Shown piece by piece: positions 46,180-58,680 of a stretch of 64,000 nt of DNA. Each line of letters starts with the position of its first letter. Within the stretch, counting starts at the first letter, position 1. Source of the stretch: Citrus sinensis (taxonomy: Eukaryota; Streptophyta; Magnoliopsida; Sapindales; Rutaceae); contig NC_068561.1 of NCBI RefSeq assembly GCF_022201045.2, positions 16,494,501-16,558,500 of the forward strand, written 5' to 3'. The translations under genes and the position numbers were made by a program. The notes beneath the pieces were generated by a model. It was not told where the DNA came from. It saw only the letters and a list, made by a program, of their open reading frames with translations, and did not search any database.

Positions 46180-46958
46180 GGGAAATTTGTAACCTACCCC
46201 CAAATAAATTGACATTTTGTACCGCGTCTCCAACAAATTTAACTTGTTACACCATGCACCCAAAAAAATTGACATTTTGCACCACGCCCCCAATTCCGTT
46301 AATTTTTCAGTTATTTCTAACGGCTCCATCTAACTTTTGATTGAATGACAAAAATGCCCCTCTATGTAAAAAAACAAAATTTTTAGCTCATTTAATTTTT
46401 TTAAGGTTTTTTTCAATTGCAATAAAAAAAAACAATTCTTCTTACATGTTCATTGTCACCACTATTATTTTTCCTTTAATTTTTTAAAGATTTTTTTTTC
46501 AATTTTAATAAAAAAAATTCTTGTTACATGTACATTTGTCACCACTATTATTTTCCTTTAATTTTTTTAAAGATTTTTATTTCAATTTTAATAAAAAAAA
46601 ATTCTTGTTACATGTACATTTGTCACCACTATTATTTTCCTTTAATTTTTTTAAGATTTTTATTTTAATTGTAATAAAAAAATTTCTTGTTACATGTACA
46701 TTGTCACCACTATTATTTTTCCTTTAATTTTTTAAAGATTTTTATTTTAATTGCAATAAAGAGAATTCCCATTAAAATTAATTTAAGGAATAAACTTTCA
46801 ATTTTACCCCTCCACCGTTAAACTTAATTGAGAAAATAACAGAATTGGGGGCGTGGTGCAAAGTGTCAATTTATTTGGGTGCGCAGTACAACAAGTCAAA
46901 TTTATTGGGGACGCTGTGCAAAATGTCAATTTATTTGGGGGTAGGTTACAAATTTCCC
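46180..46958. mobile_element. non-autonomous MULE with ~145-bp TIRs and 9-bp TSD
   Basis: 779 bp. It starts GGGAAATTTGTAACCTACCC and ends with the complement (GGGTAGGTTACAAATTTCCC). Inverted repeats run about 145 bp on each side with roughly 85% identity by eye. The direct repeat TTTATTTTA flanks it exactly (46171-46179 and 46959-46967). Nine-base duplications with long inverted repeats are the mark of Mutator-like elements. There is no transposase; the middle is an array of about four 82-84-bp tandem units. Confidence 0.9.
46432..46760. repeat. 82-84-bp tandem repeats inside the MULE
   Basis: Four units start near 46432, 46516, 46599 and 46681. Each begins (A/T)ATTCTT or ATTTCTTG then TTACATG and includes CACCACTATTATTTT. 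A 68-codon frame across them (46521-46727) is only the repeat read through. Confidence 0.9.
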
Positions 46959-46967
46959 TTTATTTTA

Positions 46968-49900
46968 ATATTGTGATTCTATTTATAATAAAAATTACTT
47001 TAATATAATAAAATATATCTAATAGATTGTAAAATAGGAAAATATTTTTTAAATATTGAAATTATTTTGAAATGTATAAATTATTACATTTATTTTAATA
47101 TTATATTTTTATTTATTATAAAACATTAGAGTTAATTTTCTCTAGAATAATAGAGATAAATAGTATAATGGTTAAAAGAGAGTTTTAGTATTCTTTTTTT
47201 AAAACTTAGAAGTGTTGGTGACTATTTTCCTAAATTTTGAGGGTGTAGATATTCTTTTCTTAAAGAAAGCTTTGTGCGAGTGGCCGTGAGGGTTGAGATA
47301 GGTGATTATAAGACAAATTGAAAAATCATTTGACTTTAAATTTTAAGAAAAATAAGGTTAAAAAATATATTTAAATCTCCTAACATTAAAAAGAATGTAT
47401 ATATATATATATATAGACACACACACACATACATATATATTGTGTGTGATAATTAAAGATGGGGACATTTTCCCCCACTATTTAAACAATTTCACTCCAA
47501 TTATTAAAACTTTCATATATTGTACTTCGCATTTTCAATTTCGTTCTAATTAGTTGATTGAGACCTTTATGTAATCTTACCAAACTAAAATTTTTATTGT
47601 TGATTTTAATACGGGGTGCCATAATTGACCTACTCCAACAGAATCATGCGTGCCTTTTTATTTTTAATTTAAACCATTCGTTTTTCTGAACTACAACAGA
47701 ATGATCAGAAGCATTAGCAATCTAGCCCATGTTGTTATAATTGATGAATAAAACACAAAATGGCTTAATGAGCGTATAAAAATTATGTCACCTGATGAAA
47801 AATTAGTCACAAAGTTTAACCAAGATAATCACCTCCAAGTTCAACTAGTTTATCAATACTCATTAATAAAATATGTTATAGCAAAATTATGAAAAACAGT
47901 GCAAGAGTTCAACAGTTCATGTCTATTTGTGCCAAAACTCAAATGATAGTTGCAAAATTCTTCACGATGATGGCGGCCAGTTGGCTTCCATTTGTAGTTT
48001 TGTGTGCTTGGCTTTCTTTTAAAGCTTGGATGCACGGTGATCGGAGAGGAAGAAGAGAGTAAAAAATGTTGATGTAAGGGTAGTTTGGTAATACGTAGGG
48101 TTTATTTATAAATAATTTGATTTGCAATGTTTTTGTGGGGTGTATTTATAATTGGACTGGTATTATAAAATAAATGGAGCGGAGACATCGTCACCTCTGA
48201 TAATTACGTTAAATGAATTAATATAGTTTTGTTTTGACCGCACGCCAAATTCTCTTCTAATGAGATAATCTCATTTAGTTTATGTTATTAGTCAAATTTT
48301 ATTCTTTTAAAAATTTATTTGTTTTTCTTTCTCTGGAATCAAATGAGGAAATGAACATTCAATTCTAAAACCATATAATGTAATAATGAGACAAATTCAT
48401 TTATTCCTTTTACTATTAATCTATTATCGTTTAAAGGGATATCATCATTTTACCACCTAATGTTTTCTAACATATAATTTTATCACTAAAGTTCGCAATT
48501 TCTTTTTCGCACTTAATGTTTTAATTTCTTTTATTTTGTTAATGAATTACTAATGTTGCATTGGTATTTTAAGAATTTCAGTATATTCAGTGTTGAAGGA
48601 ATTTCACAAGATATAATATTCACAATTTTATTAGTTAATTATTTTAGATATATATAATAAGCAATCGAAAAAAAAGTATTACTTCTTTGTATATAATTAA
48701 TTTTATATTTTTTAAACATGGATGGTTAAATTACAGTTACACAATTTAGTGGTAAAAGATTTTTACTATCATTTATGTTTAAAATTTGTTAAAATAAAAT
48801 GATAAAAACTGATATTAATTGAGAAAAATAATAATCATAAAAATTTGGTGATAAAATAATATGTCCAAAAACATCAGACGGTTAAATAATCCAAGACAAT
48901 TTTTTATGTGTGTTAGAAGAAAAAAAAAATTAATTTGATGTTAGTGAGAGGATCCATTCCTCCTGAACTCTAAGCCGGAAAGACAAAGTAACTAATTGGG
49001 CTTAAGGGCAAAAACCAGTCAACCCAAACCCAACATACAATTTTAGGTGGGCCTAAAACTTATGCCCGCATCGAGCATACGAAGCTGGAAGGAACAAAAC
49101 AGGATTATTAATTAATTTTATAAATGAAATTTAAAGCGTTAAATTTGAAAATTTCATTTAGATTTAAGGTCAAATATGATATATATTCATCTAGCTGAAA
49201 CCCTCGCCTGCAATTGTTAAAGAAGGGTTAACCAAATCACTAGGGCGTGTTTGGCAGTGGGCACTAAGTTTGGCGCACACACAGAGCACGGTCAGTACAA
49301 AGCTGGTCAATTCGCCAGCCTTGGGCCAAATGAGGCCCGCCCTCATCGTGGGTTTTAGCGGGTCTGGTTAATATTATATTTTTTTAGTTCAGTCTTTAAT
49401 ATTATTTAATTTAATTTAATTAATTAACTACTAATGACTACTAACCATAGTGAGTTGTCTCTGACTACCCTTAGCCATTGTAACTTGTCACTGTTCACCA
49501 TCGTCAGGCACCAAGTATCTATTTATATTAAATATTACATCATTTGAATCTTCATATGGTCAGAAAATAGACATTTGTTTGTAGTGATTTTATGCCAAAT
49601 TTTAAATTGAAGTTTAACTATCAATCTATGATCAACGAAAGTTCTATTATAGGAAATGTTGCTGCTAGCGCAGACAAAAATTCTAACTTAAAATTAAAAA
49701 ATAACAACAGCAAAGTGTACCAACAAAAATGAGTGAGATTTTAACTTTAATTAAACGAATAACAAAAGAAAAGATATAGCTAAAACAACATGAGTGATAT
49801 TTTACACTTCAATTAATAAAAAATAAACAGAGAGAAAGGATATTTAATTAATCAAGTGAAAATCTTCTCTTACGTTAAAACAACATGATTGAGATTTTAA

Positions 49901-50520
49901 CTTTAATTTAAAAAAATGAAAGAGAAAGAAACCATTTTTAATTAATCAAATTAGTCTAAAAATAGATGATTAACAATAATATACCAATCGTCAAACACTC
50001 TTTAGTAAACCGAAAATCTCTTTTATTTTATTTTTAAAGTCAATGGTTCAAAATGTCTCGCGCCGTTATAAAATTAGAACATTTATAATTTAAGCCTATT
50101 CAATCTTGAACTATAATATCTCTTTATAATATTAAAAGAAAATAACAACGACAATGTTCACCACCTAAAAAATAAAAATAAACACGTTAAATAGGAAAAA
50201 AAGTTAAAATCAATTTGAGTCCAATAACTTGGACTCTCTGAATATATTCTCAAGACCACGAGCAAAGCATCTCTTACGACGCATTGTTTATTCCACGTAA
50301 CGGAAACCACTCATCACGCAGTAGATGATGAATATTCGATGTGGTGGGGACATTCTAGCAAAAAGGTGGCACTGACAGCAACGACTGGACTTCAACACAG
50401 TCAATTTCCACACTACCTCAATACTTGTCAACACAGCACTAACTCAAACACTTGACAAACCCATTCATCAGCTGACACGTAATTAGTAGCACCAAACTTG
50501 CATGCACCTAAAATAATAAC
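46968..50520. other. intergenic between CPL2 and the clathrin light chain
   Basis: AT-rich with TA and CA runs at 47397-47432. A 47-codon frame at 47919-48062 (+) is hydrophobic but unsupported. Positions 48950-49380 are less AT-rich, repeat-like and unidentified. I see no convincing gene and no clear TATA box for the clathrin gene. Confidence 0.45.
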
Positions 50521-50618
50521 CGTTTCTGTTGTGTTTAAGGAACACTCGGGACGCATTAGATTCGTTTTTCTCACCGAAACATTTGGCAGAGAAAGCGTCT
50601 GCGGTCACGACCACAACC

Positions 50619-52495
50619 ATGTCATCATCGTTCACCGGCTCATTCGGTGACGATGACTTCATGGCCTACGATCCTCGTCTTGCTTCGCAGGGATTCAACT
50701 CATCGTTCTCGCAATTCGAGGGGGACTCTGTAAAGGACTCAGCCGGTGACTCGTCTCCGATCTTCAGTAGCCAGTCCTACGGAGCTGGCGACGAAGTGTT
50801 CTCGTCCAATCCGCTGCCGGATACTCCATCGCCGCCGTCGATCTACGCCGCCGGTGGTGGATTCTCAAGTTTCTCGCCGGAGCGGAACGGTAAGAGTTTT
50901 GGTGGAGGTTTTGGTGCCGAGGATGATTCGATCTTGCCGCCGCCAACGGAGATGCCGGCTGAGGAAGGCTTTGCTCTCAGAGAGTGGCGTAGGTGAGCTC
51001 GCTATTTCGTTTACTTATATAATTGTTTTATATGCCTATTGCCTATTGATTGAGTGCTGTGTGAATCAGTCTTGTGGCTAGTTCCGCTGAGCTTCTTTGT
51101 ATAGATATTTTAAAAAAATATTAATTTAGGTTGGCTTTCATTCAATTTCTTATTTTTATTATTTTTACAATATGCACTAGACGTCCATCTAAAGTAGACT
51201 AAGGAATCGAATCGGCAAATAATCAAAGCAAATCTTTATCAATTAATTGACTTGTCGGTTATATTCAGCGGTTAGTGATTTCGTTATACGGATTAAAAGC
51301 CACTACATCTCAATACCAAGCTGGTACAGTCTCACTAGTACTTTTCTTAGGACCTATAGCTGGAATGATTAATCAACAAATAAGAGTAGATTTAATTAAA
51401 AGATAGAGTTGGTTGCTTCGAGGGAACCAAGACCTTCAAAGAATTGCTACTTGACTCAACTTTTTGCATAACAAACATAACATGGAGTTTAAGCATTGCA
51501 TTATCAGAAACGAAATTACCTCTTCATGACCTCTTGTACTGCATTTATAGTAGTTGGATTTTATTTTGATTTTTTTTTAAATAGCAATTTTGGTGATTGT
51601 GTATGAAGATCTTGGCTGATTTGAAGTGTGATTGTGGGTGGGAGATGTGCAGACAAAATGCGATAAGGCTTGAACAAAAGGAGAAGAAGGAGAGAGAGAT
51701 GTTAAGGGAGATAATTGAGGAAGCAGAGCAGTACAAAGTTGAGTTCTATAGGAAGCGAGCACTTGCTGTTGAGAATAACAAAGCTTCTAATAGGGAAAAG
51801 GAAAAGGTAAGATCCACCTGCACCTGATACTCTGTTGTTCTCTTTCATCTTCTTATATATTATTTGTGAATTTGCATCCTTATGTGCCTGTAGAAACATA
51901 GGATTAAGATTGGAAGTGGGATCGGTACAGTAACAACAACTAATAATCAGTTAATTGTGGATGGATATTCATTAATTAGTGTCGTTATACTTGGCTTATT
52001 GCAGATTGTTCAGTAGTAAACTGCATGTCTAGAGTATTGTACATTGATTAAATGTGTGCTGTGTTAAATACATTTTGCAAATGTTAGATGTACTTAGAAC
52101 TGACACTGAATATGATGTCTCAGCTGTTTCTGGCAAGTTGGGAGAAGTTTCATGGTGAAGCTGAGAAGAATTACTGGAAGGCAATTGCAGAACTCATTCC
52201 TTACGAGGTGCCAGCTATAGAGAAAAGGGGGAAGAAAAAAGATCAAGAGAAGAAGAAGCCTTCCATCATTGTGATCCAGGGGCCTAAGCCCGGGAAACCA
52301 ACTGACCTTTCAAGGATGCGCCAAATACTTGTGAAACTCAAGCACAATCCTCCTCCTCATATGAACCCAAAACCACCACCACCACCACAAACAGAACCTA
52401 CCAAAGATGCAAAAACCAGCCCTGCTGTTGGTTCTGGCACTGCTACCTCAAAGCCTGCAGCCCCTGCAACTCCCAAGGGTGTGGCTGCAGCTTGA
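50619..52495 (+). CDS. clathrin light chain
   Basis: Exons 50619-50992, 51653-51806 and 52124-52495; 299 aa. Light chains bind the clathrin heavy-chain hub and regulate coat assembly in endocytosis and trans-Golgi traffic. The N-terminal third is acidic and Ser/Gly/Pro-rich ([14 protein letters not shown]). Then [20 protein letters not shown] opens the long charged helix that contacts the heavy chain (residues about 120-185, e.g. [28 protein letters not shown]). Exon 3 gives [20 protein letters not shown] and the plant-specific [20 protein letters not shown], then a Pro/Ala tail. The start chosen is ATG50619, matching family starts; an in-frame ATG 90 bases upstream would add a Thr/Ala leader. 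Exon 3 could start earlier at 52088, but the CAG at 52123 restores the family sequence. Confidence 0.92.
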
Positions 52496-53253
52496 GAGAC
52501 ATTCTACCTCCCTGCTGAATCTGCTTATGTGAAGAGTAACTAGCTATGTTTCAGAAATGTTTATTTGGTATGATCTTGAACATTATGATGTCTGAAAGTT
52601 TGTTATTGTGATCATGCTAATCTAAGCATGTGGCAGTAATCTTGTAGAAATTTTTTTTTTTTTTTTTTCTGTATCTATTTTGTTGATTGATCATTTTGGT
52701 GCGGTTTGTCTTGTGAACTTTTCCTTCATCGTCTTCCTTTAAACCTTCAACCGTCCGTTTAGTTTGTTTCCCCGGAGTATTTCAGTTTAAAGACTCCACT
52801 AAAGTAGTGGAACAGTGCAGTCACCATCAGAAGGTGCTGGGATGAGCTTTGTTTTGCCTCAGGTCATGAGTATGGCGCTGTCAGTAAGCAGGGAAAACTA
52901 CTTAGCTGTTCTGTGATTGATAATGGGATGCGACAAATTAATAGTTATTATTGAACTCAAGACCAATTTAACAGTTCATTTTGCAGTTACTCATGGATGC
53001 TCATTTGGTTAGTCCCAAAGGCCAGGTAGATGGTGAGACAAACAAGTAGTTGAAGACCAATAGAAAAGAATGAGATATACATTCAACTGCTAACAACAAA
53101 TTACGCCTTTGGACCGACAAATCTGCAATCAACTACACACTAATGAGTCTATCCTCTACCCCACCAAACCCCCGCACCCCCCATTTTTGGAGGGGGAACT
53201 TTGATCTCAATTTATAAACATCATAATGGAAACGAAAGAATATAGTAATTCTA
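52496..53253. other. 3' flanks of clathrin light chain and kinase genes
   Basis: Contains the clathrin light chain 3' UTR with an 18-T run (52651-52668). A C/G hairpin-like CCCCCCATTTTTGGAGGGGG lies at 53177-53196. No gene. Confidence 0.5.
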
Positions 53254-55816
53254 TCACCTAGCTAGTTGAGCCGAGGTGGGTACCTCATGATCTACAGATC
53301 TCTTGCCCTTGTGCTTTTGAGAAGACGATGTCTCTGAGCTACTGGCGCCCAAAGAATAGGAGGTGTTGCCTCTGTAGACCCCTGGCTCTGTCAGTGCTTT
53401 CTCATTCAGATGGACATCTTTGGAAAGCATCTCCACCACCTGCTTCATTGTTGGTCTGTAATGCGCACCTGCTTGGGTGCAAAAGAGCCCAACCTTGATG
53501 AAGCGCATAACCTCCTTTTCTGGAAATTGAGTCAGCTCTGGGTCAACTATTTCCAGAAGTCTTCCCTCTTCTCTCAGTTTCCATGTCTGCAAAAGCATAC
53601 AAATTTTAGTCATCAAACACTGTAAAACTTGTCCATCTGGGACAAACAATAATTGGTTTTGCCAAGAATTTTGGATTTTTCTCAGTCCAATGTAAAATAG
53701 TATGGATCTACAATATCATCAACCATGCCCTTTGTTTTCGTTTTTTTTTTTTTTATTTAAAAGGAGATAATTCCAAATATCCCAAAAAGAATCCAAGAGG
53801 AACTAAGGACGCAATGATACATAATAATAAGATAAGAAGCCCGATTAAAATCAAAGCTTCCCTCTCCCATTGGCAAAGCTGCTTTATCTCTCATTATATG
53901 ACAAGACTAACCGACAGAGACAGGAGTCTACAACTTCCACAAGATATGACACAATTTCCAAAGATGGATTTAATGAGGTGTCAAAACTATTAATGCAGAT
54001 GAGATAAAAAGGTAATATATGGTATGGATACATCAACTTCTGTTCCGAGTGAGTTATCGTGCCATGACCTTCTATGTCCTGAACTATTTAATGATACACA
54101 TGTTGTGTGATTCTACAGATTATAGGACTAGTGTTAATATCATGGTCCAGGTTTATCCATCAACAGTGAGTCAATTGGTTGTCAATGCTTAACAAGAAAT
54201 GTTCACCCTCTGATACTGTAAATAGAGCCCTATGGGGTTCAGTGAAACAAAGAAAGTCTCAGATTTGGCATCTGCACTTTATATCTAATAAAATAAGACC
54301 AACATGACTTAGAAGATTCAGCAGCAGATAAAGTCTAGAGAGATACCCATTCAACTAGAATTAACATATCATCTCCAAATGCTGCCTTGCTACTACTTCT
54401 GCCACTAATTATTTCAAGTAAAAGCACACCGAAACTGTACACATCAGCCTTCTTTGTAAGCTGTCCGAGTAGGGCATACTCTGGGGCCAGATATCCCCTG
54501 CAGACATGGAAGAAAACCCAGAGATGTGAAAAGAAGCAAAAACAGACAAAACAGACCTATTAGCAAACCACAAGAAGCCCGAAAATCCTACTTGAACTAG
54601 CTATCTTTACAAACTTCTGAAGAAATAAATGGCCCAGGAAAATTAATGGTAAAACAAAATCCAATTAAGTGTCCTGCTTACATCGTTCCAGCAACTCGAG
54701 TACTGACATGGGTGACATTGTCCGGAAAGAGTTTTGCAAGCCCAAAATCTCCTATTTTAGGATGAAAGTTTCCATCAAGAAGTACATTACTAGCCTTAAT
54801 ATCTCTGTGGACAATAGGTGGGTCAGCTTCTTCATGAAGAAATGAAAGACCAGAAGCTGTACCCAGGCAAATATTTGCTCTTGTAGGCCAGTCCAGAGAA
54901 ACATATTTACTCTTTGAACCTGCAATGATAAGCACCAGACATTAGAGCATATAAACTTCGAAAGCTCATCTAAATCCATAATTTCTTTAACACAAATACA
55001 CACATGAACATAATACAAACCTCGAACATACAAACACATTTTCCTACCAGAACAAGACTCACAAATGTTCTTCCAAATAGTGCAATTCGGAGAGATGAGA
55101 TTATATTTACCTAATAATGCATTTGCAAGGCTGTTATTCTCCAGATATTCATACACCAAAATCCTATTATTGTCCTCAACACAACAACCGATAAGTTGGA
55201 CTAGGTTCGGATGACGAATGTTCCATATCATATCAATCTCTGTCAAGAATTCCTTCGTTCCTTGTTTGGATTCTGCAGACAGACACTTGATGGCTATTTG
55301 GGCACCATCTCTTAAAGTACCCTGCAACGACAAATAATTAAGCACATTAGTATTAAAATTTTAGCTAGAACCTAAAAGTAACAGCACAATGGTCATTTTT
55401 CTTAATCTCACCCTATAGACAACTCCAAAAGCACCCCCACCAATCATGTTAGATGGATGAAAATCCCTGGTTGCCGATCTCAACGAATTGTAAGAATACA
55501 ACGTTATATTGTAGGTGGAGATGCCTTAATAAGCAACAAAAAGATTAAAAAAAAAAGAAATTAAACAACATTCAAGAACCTCCGAAGCTGCAACTAATAA
55601 TTGAGCGTATACAATCCAAGAGCAATTGCAGTGTTTCTACAAAACAACATATAGCAACTTGAACATGCTGAATTATTTTTATTATTACTATCATATGATT
55701 CATGAACCAAATTACAAAGCAATTGGGTCGCTCTAAGTTCTCTCACCATGTGCTTCAGCCTGATCACTATCTTTTCTTTTACAACATTTGAAGGCACCAA
55801 AGCAACTCCAACTCAT
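53254..55816 (-). CDS. receptor-like cytoplasmic Ser/Thr kinase, CRPK1-like
   Basis: Exons 55816-55747, 55524-55412, 55321-55111, 54919-54682, 54497-54347 and 53586-53254; 371 aa. No signal peptide or transmembrane segment. The N-terminus [15 protein letters not shown] is Cys- and Lys-rich, suggesting S-acylation and membrane attachment. The kinase is complete: glycine loop [14 protein letters not shown] lysine, catalytic [14 protein letters not shown], activation segment [33 protein letters not shown]. The C-terminal tail is Ser-rich. [15 protein letters not shown] before the loop is typical of the DUF26/SD-1-related cytoplasmic kinases around Arabidopsis CRPK1 (At1g16670), which acts in cold signalling at the plasma membrane; that role is only inferred here. 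TATA box at 56071-56078 on the same strand. Confidence 0.88.
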
Positions 55817-56480
55817 TGCAAAAAACCGTCACCGAGTCTTGAGAGTCCACAAACAGAAAAACCCTTAAAACCAACATGTCTAAGATCATCAAAACAGAAA
55901 TACAAAAAAAAAAAAAACAAAAACAAAAACAATGAACAAATAATTTTAAAAAGTAAAAAATTACTTTTTTATTCACTGAGTCCTGAATATACTTGTTGAA
56001 ACTTTGCTGGCTGACCAGTAACGTTTCTTGGGTTGTTTAGACAAGGAAATCCAAGTTTGATTGTATAGACTATTTATAAGAAAATTATATGAGAGAAGCA
56101 TCCGCGTATCTATTAAAAAACAAAAAAACAAAAGACAAAAAAATGGGGTCTGTGATTATTTTAATTATTTAATTTTCATATTAATGAATGAATTGAGTGC
56201 CAATGACAGAAAAAAAGGTTGAAAGGCTTTGTGACAAATGATAATGACAATGGTTTCATTTTTTTTTTTTTTTTGCTCGATTTCCCGTGTGAAGGAAAGA
56301 CACGGCAGGAGTACGTTTTTGGCTTTGCTGACATGAAAGAAAGTCGTCGGGTGGGAGGTAGGTGACATCGGTTATCTTTTCCATTACTTCTTTTATTAAT
56401 TAGTTCAAATATTCTGTTCACTTGAATATTCATAAAATGGAGGGGTAGTTAAATTTGGTATGGGAAGAATTTAATTAATA
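55817..56480. other. promoter and upstream region of the kinase gene
   Basis: Holds the TATA box and the A-rich leader (55900-55930 plus strand). A T run lies at 56259-56274. No other gene. Confidence 0.45.
56071..56078 (-). promoter_or_regulatory. TATA box of the kinase gene
   Basis: TATAAATA on the minus strand, about 255 bp upstream of the ATG at 55816. Confidence 0.5.
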
Positions 56481-56482
56481 TA

Positions 56483-56752
56483 GGGTGTGTTTGGAAATGA
56501 TGTATTGTAATTTTTAAATTACAGTTGTTATGAAAAAAATTATAAATATGAAATAAAAATTAGTAATATATTGTAAATGTAAATTTTAAATAATAATTTT
56601 AATAAAATTATTAAAGATATAATAGATTTTTCATTATACAAGTGAAAAATCATTTCAATATATCTTTCAAACTACAACAGTTAGTGTTTACCAAAAATTT
56701 TAGTACTCTAACTTTTAAACTACAACTGGCCAACCTCAATCTCAAATGCACC
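56483..56752. mobile_element. Tourist-like MITE, third copy
   Basis: Ends GGGTGTGTTTGG and CTCAAATGCACC are imperfect inverted complements. The interior (TTTTTAAATTACAGTTGT, ATTATTAAAGATATAATAGA) matches the MITE at 2699-2952. Flanked by TATA on both sides (56479-56482, 56753-56756). Confidence 0.65.
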
Positions 56753-57169
56753 TATAATTTAAATAAATTTATATTTGAAGAATGTTTTTAGGAGAAAATC
56801 TATTCTTTCACTCTTTTATTTGTCATATAGATAAGTTAATAAGTCTTTTAAGAGTAAAATTAAATGAGTTATTTGGTGATGTTACATATAATCTTTTATA
56901 TGATGGTGATATTTTCACCCTATAATTTTTTATAAACCCATCCCAAGAAATAATTACAAAAATTTCATATTACTTTTAAAAAATAAAGAAAGAGGAATTT
57001 TGGAGATTTAATTAAATAAATTAAATACCTATTAGGTATAAGAACTCATTCTTTTGGGGTCAATTTGGTCATTTTATAAATATTAGGGTAAAATAATTAA
57101 ATAAAACTTATTTTAAAGCAATTTTAATGGTCAATAGTACCTAAGTTAAAAAAAATAAGAAAATTATTT

Positions 57170-57277
57170 TTTTTTTAAGTAAGGGGTGGGCAAAGCCCAA
57201 ATAGGTTTTTATTTTGCCCCCTTACTACCCCCAAGACTCGAATCCGGACGTTATCGGTTAACAAGCTTGATGCTATT
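57170..57277 (-). mobile_element. tRNA-derived SINE with 13-bp TSD
   Basis: Read on the minus strand it has a box B-like GGATTCGAGTCTTGG, a 3' part GGGCTTTGCCCACCCCTTAC and an A-run end. Flanks AAGAAAATTATTT (57157-57169) and AAGAAAATGATTT (57278-57290) match at 12 of 13 bases, as expected for target-primed retroposition. Confidence 0.65.
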
Positions 57278-57290
57278 AAGAAAATGATTT

Positions 57291-57849
57291 AATTGATTAA
57301 CTGTCAAACTTTTCTTCGTACATTTTAAAACTAATGCAAGTTTATTTTAATTATTTTCTTAACGTGAGGTGGATTTACATAAAATATTAGATAAAATATC
57401 CCCATTCTCTTTCATATTGTGATGATTTTTTCAATAACCAACTTAATTTTGTTCATTTATATCAAATAGGACCTTAAACTCTTATTCAAATGATCAAAAT
57501 CAAATTATCTTTAAAATATTGGTGAAAATCATCTTAGGGTTAAATGCTTCTCATTTTTATGGGAAGGATGTAAGCGATTAAGTCTCCCTGGTTGAATGTA
57601 GAATATATTTCTTTTCATATGATTTATTTCGAGTAGATTCCTTTTTTCAATTTAGAATTGATGTTTGAGTTGCATTTGTTAACTTGTTGTTATAAACTTA
57701 TAATGATGAAAGTTGATATTGACAAAATTTTTTGTTGTAAATTTTTGAATTCATCCTTATTGTGCTAAGTAAGGTGAATTTAGGCATATTTGTGATTCAA
57801 AATTTTAAAATAGTAATAATAACACGTCTATGATATCGTGAATCAGCAT
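57291..57849. other. intergenic, nothing seen
   Basis: AT-rich, no gene. Confidence 0.5.
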
Positions 57850-58680
57850 TAACTGTAAAATTTTGTAAATTTAAAAAAATGGAACATAAGATTTTTAAAT
57901 GGAAGGTAAAAAAAATAAATTAATATAAAACTTATAAATTGATGTATTATTAGTAAACAAAATAAAAATTTATAAATATAATGTGAAATAAAATATAAAA
58001 TTTGGAAATGGAACATAAAATTTGTAAATCGAAGGTAAAACAAGTAAATTAATACAAAACTTGAAAATTGATATATTACTAGTGAATAAAACAAAAATTT
58101 GTAAACATAACATACAACCAGTAAATTTACATTGCAAAATAAATAAAAATTTTAAAAACAGAACATAAAACTTATAAATAAAAAGTAAAACAAGTAAATT
58201 GATATAAAACTGGTAAATTGATATATTATTTTAAAATAAAACAAGAACTTGCAAATACAACATAAACTAGTAAATCAACATTGTAAAATAAAAAAAATAG
58301 AAATAAAACATAAGACTTATAAATGGAAGGTAAAACAAGTAAATCATTATGAAACTATTAAATTGATGTAATATTAGTAAACAAACTACAAAAAATTTAC
58401 AAATATAGTATAAAACTAGTAAATCAACATTAAATGTAAAATAAAACATAAATTTTAAAAATGAAATACATGACTTGTAAATGAATGATAACATAGTAAA
58501 TTAATATAAGAGTGGTAAATTGAAATCTTACTAGTATACAAAACAAAAACTTATAAATGTACTATAAAATTATAAATAAATATTAAGTGTAAAATAAAAT
58601 GTAAATTTTATATATTACACCTAAAAGTTATGAATAGAAGGTGAATAGTTAAATTAATATAAGAGTTATTGAGAAAAATT
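57850..58680. repeat. degenerate ~130-160-bp tandem array
   Basis: Units anchored by T(T/G)(A/G)TAAATGGAAGGTAAAA-like sequence start near 57893, 58021, 58167, 58318, 58476 and 58630. Each also carries GTAAATTGATATATTA-like and AAACTTATAAA-like parts. Minus-strand frames here are repeat read-through. Confidence 0.75.

Noticed and set aside
46521..46727. 68-codon repetitive frame
   Set aside because: Read-through of the 82-84-bp tandem units inside the MULE.
47919..48062. 47-codon hydrophobic frame (MSICAKTQM start)
   Set aside because: Isolated, no conserved motif, no promoter or splice evidence; may be chance.
53177..53196. C/G hairpin-like sequence as a terminator
   Set aside because: Bacterial-type terminators do not apply in this plant nuclear context; it lies in a 3' flank without further support.
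57849..58494. Minus-strand Phe/Leu/Tyr-rich frames
   Set aside because: Products of the degenerate tandem array.
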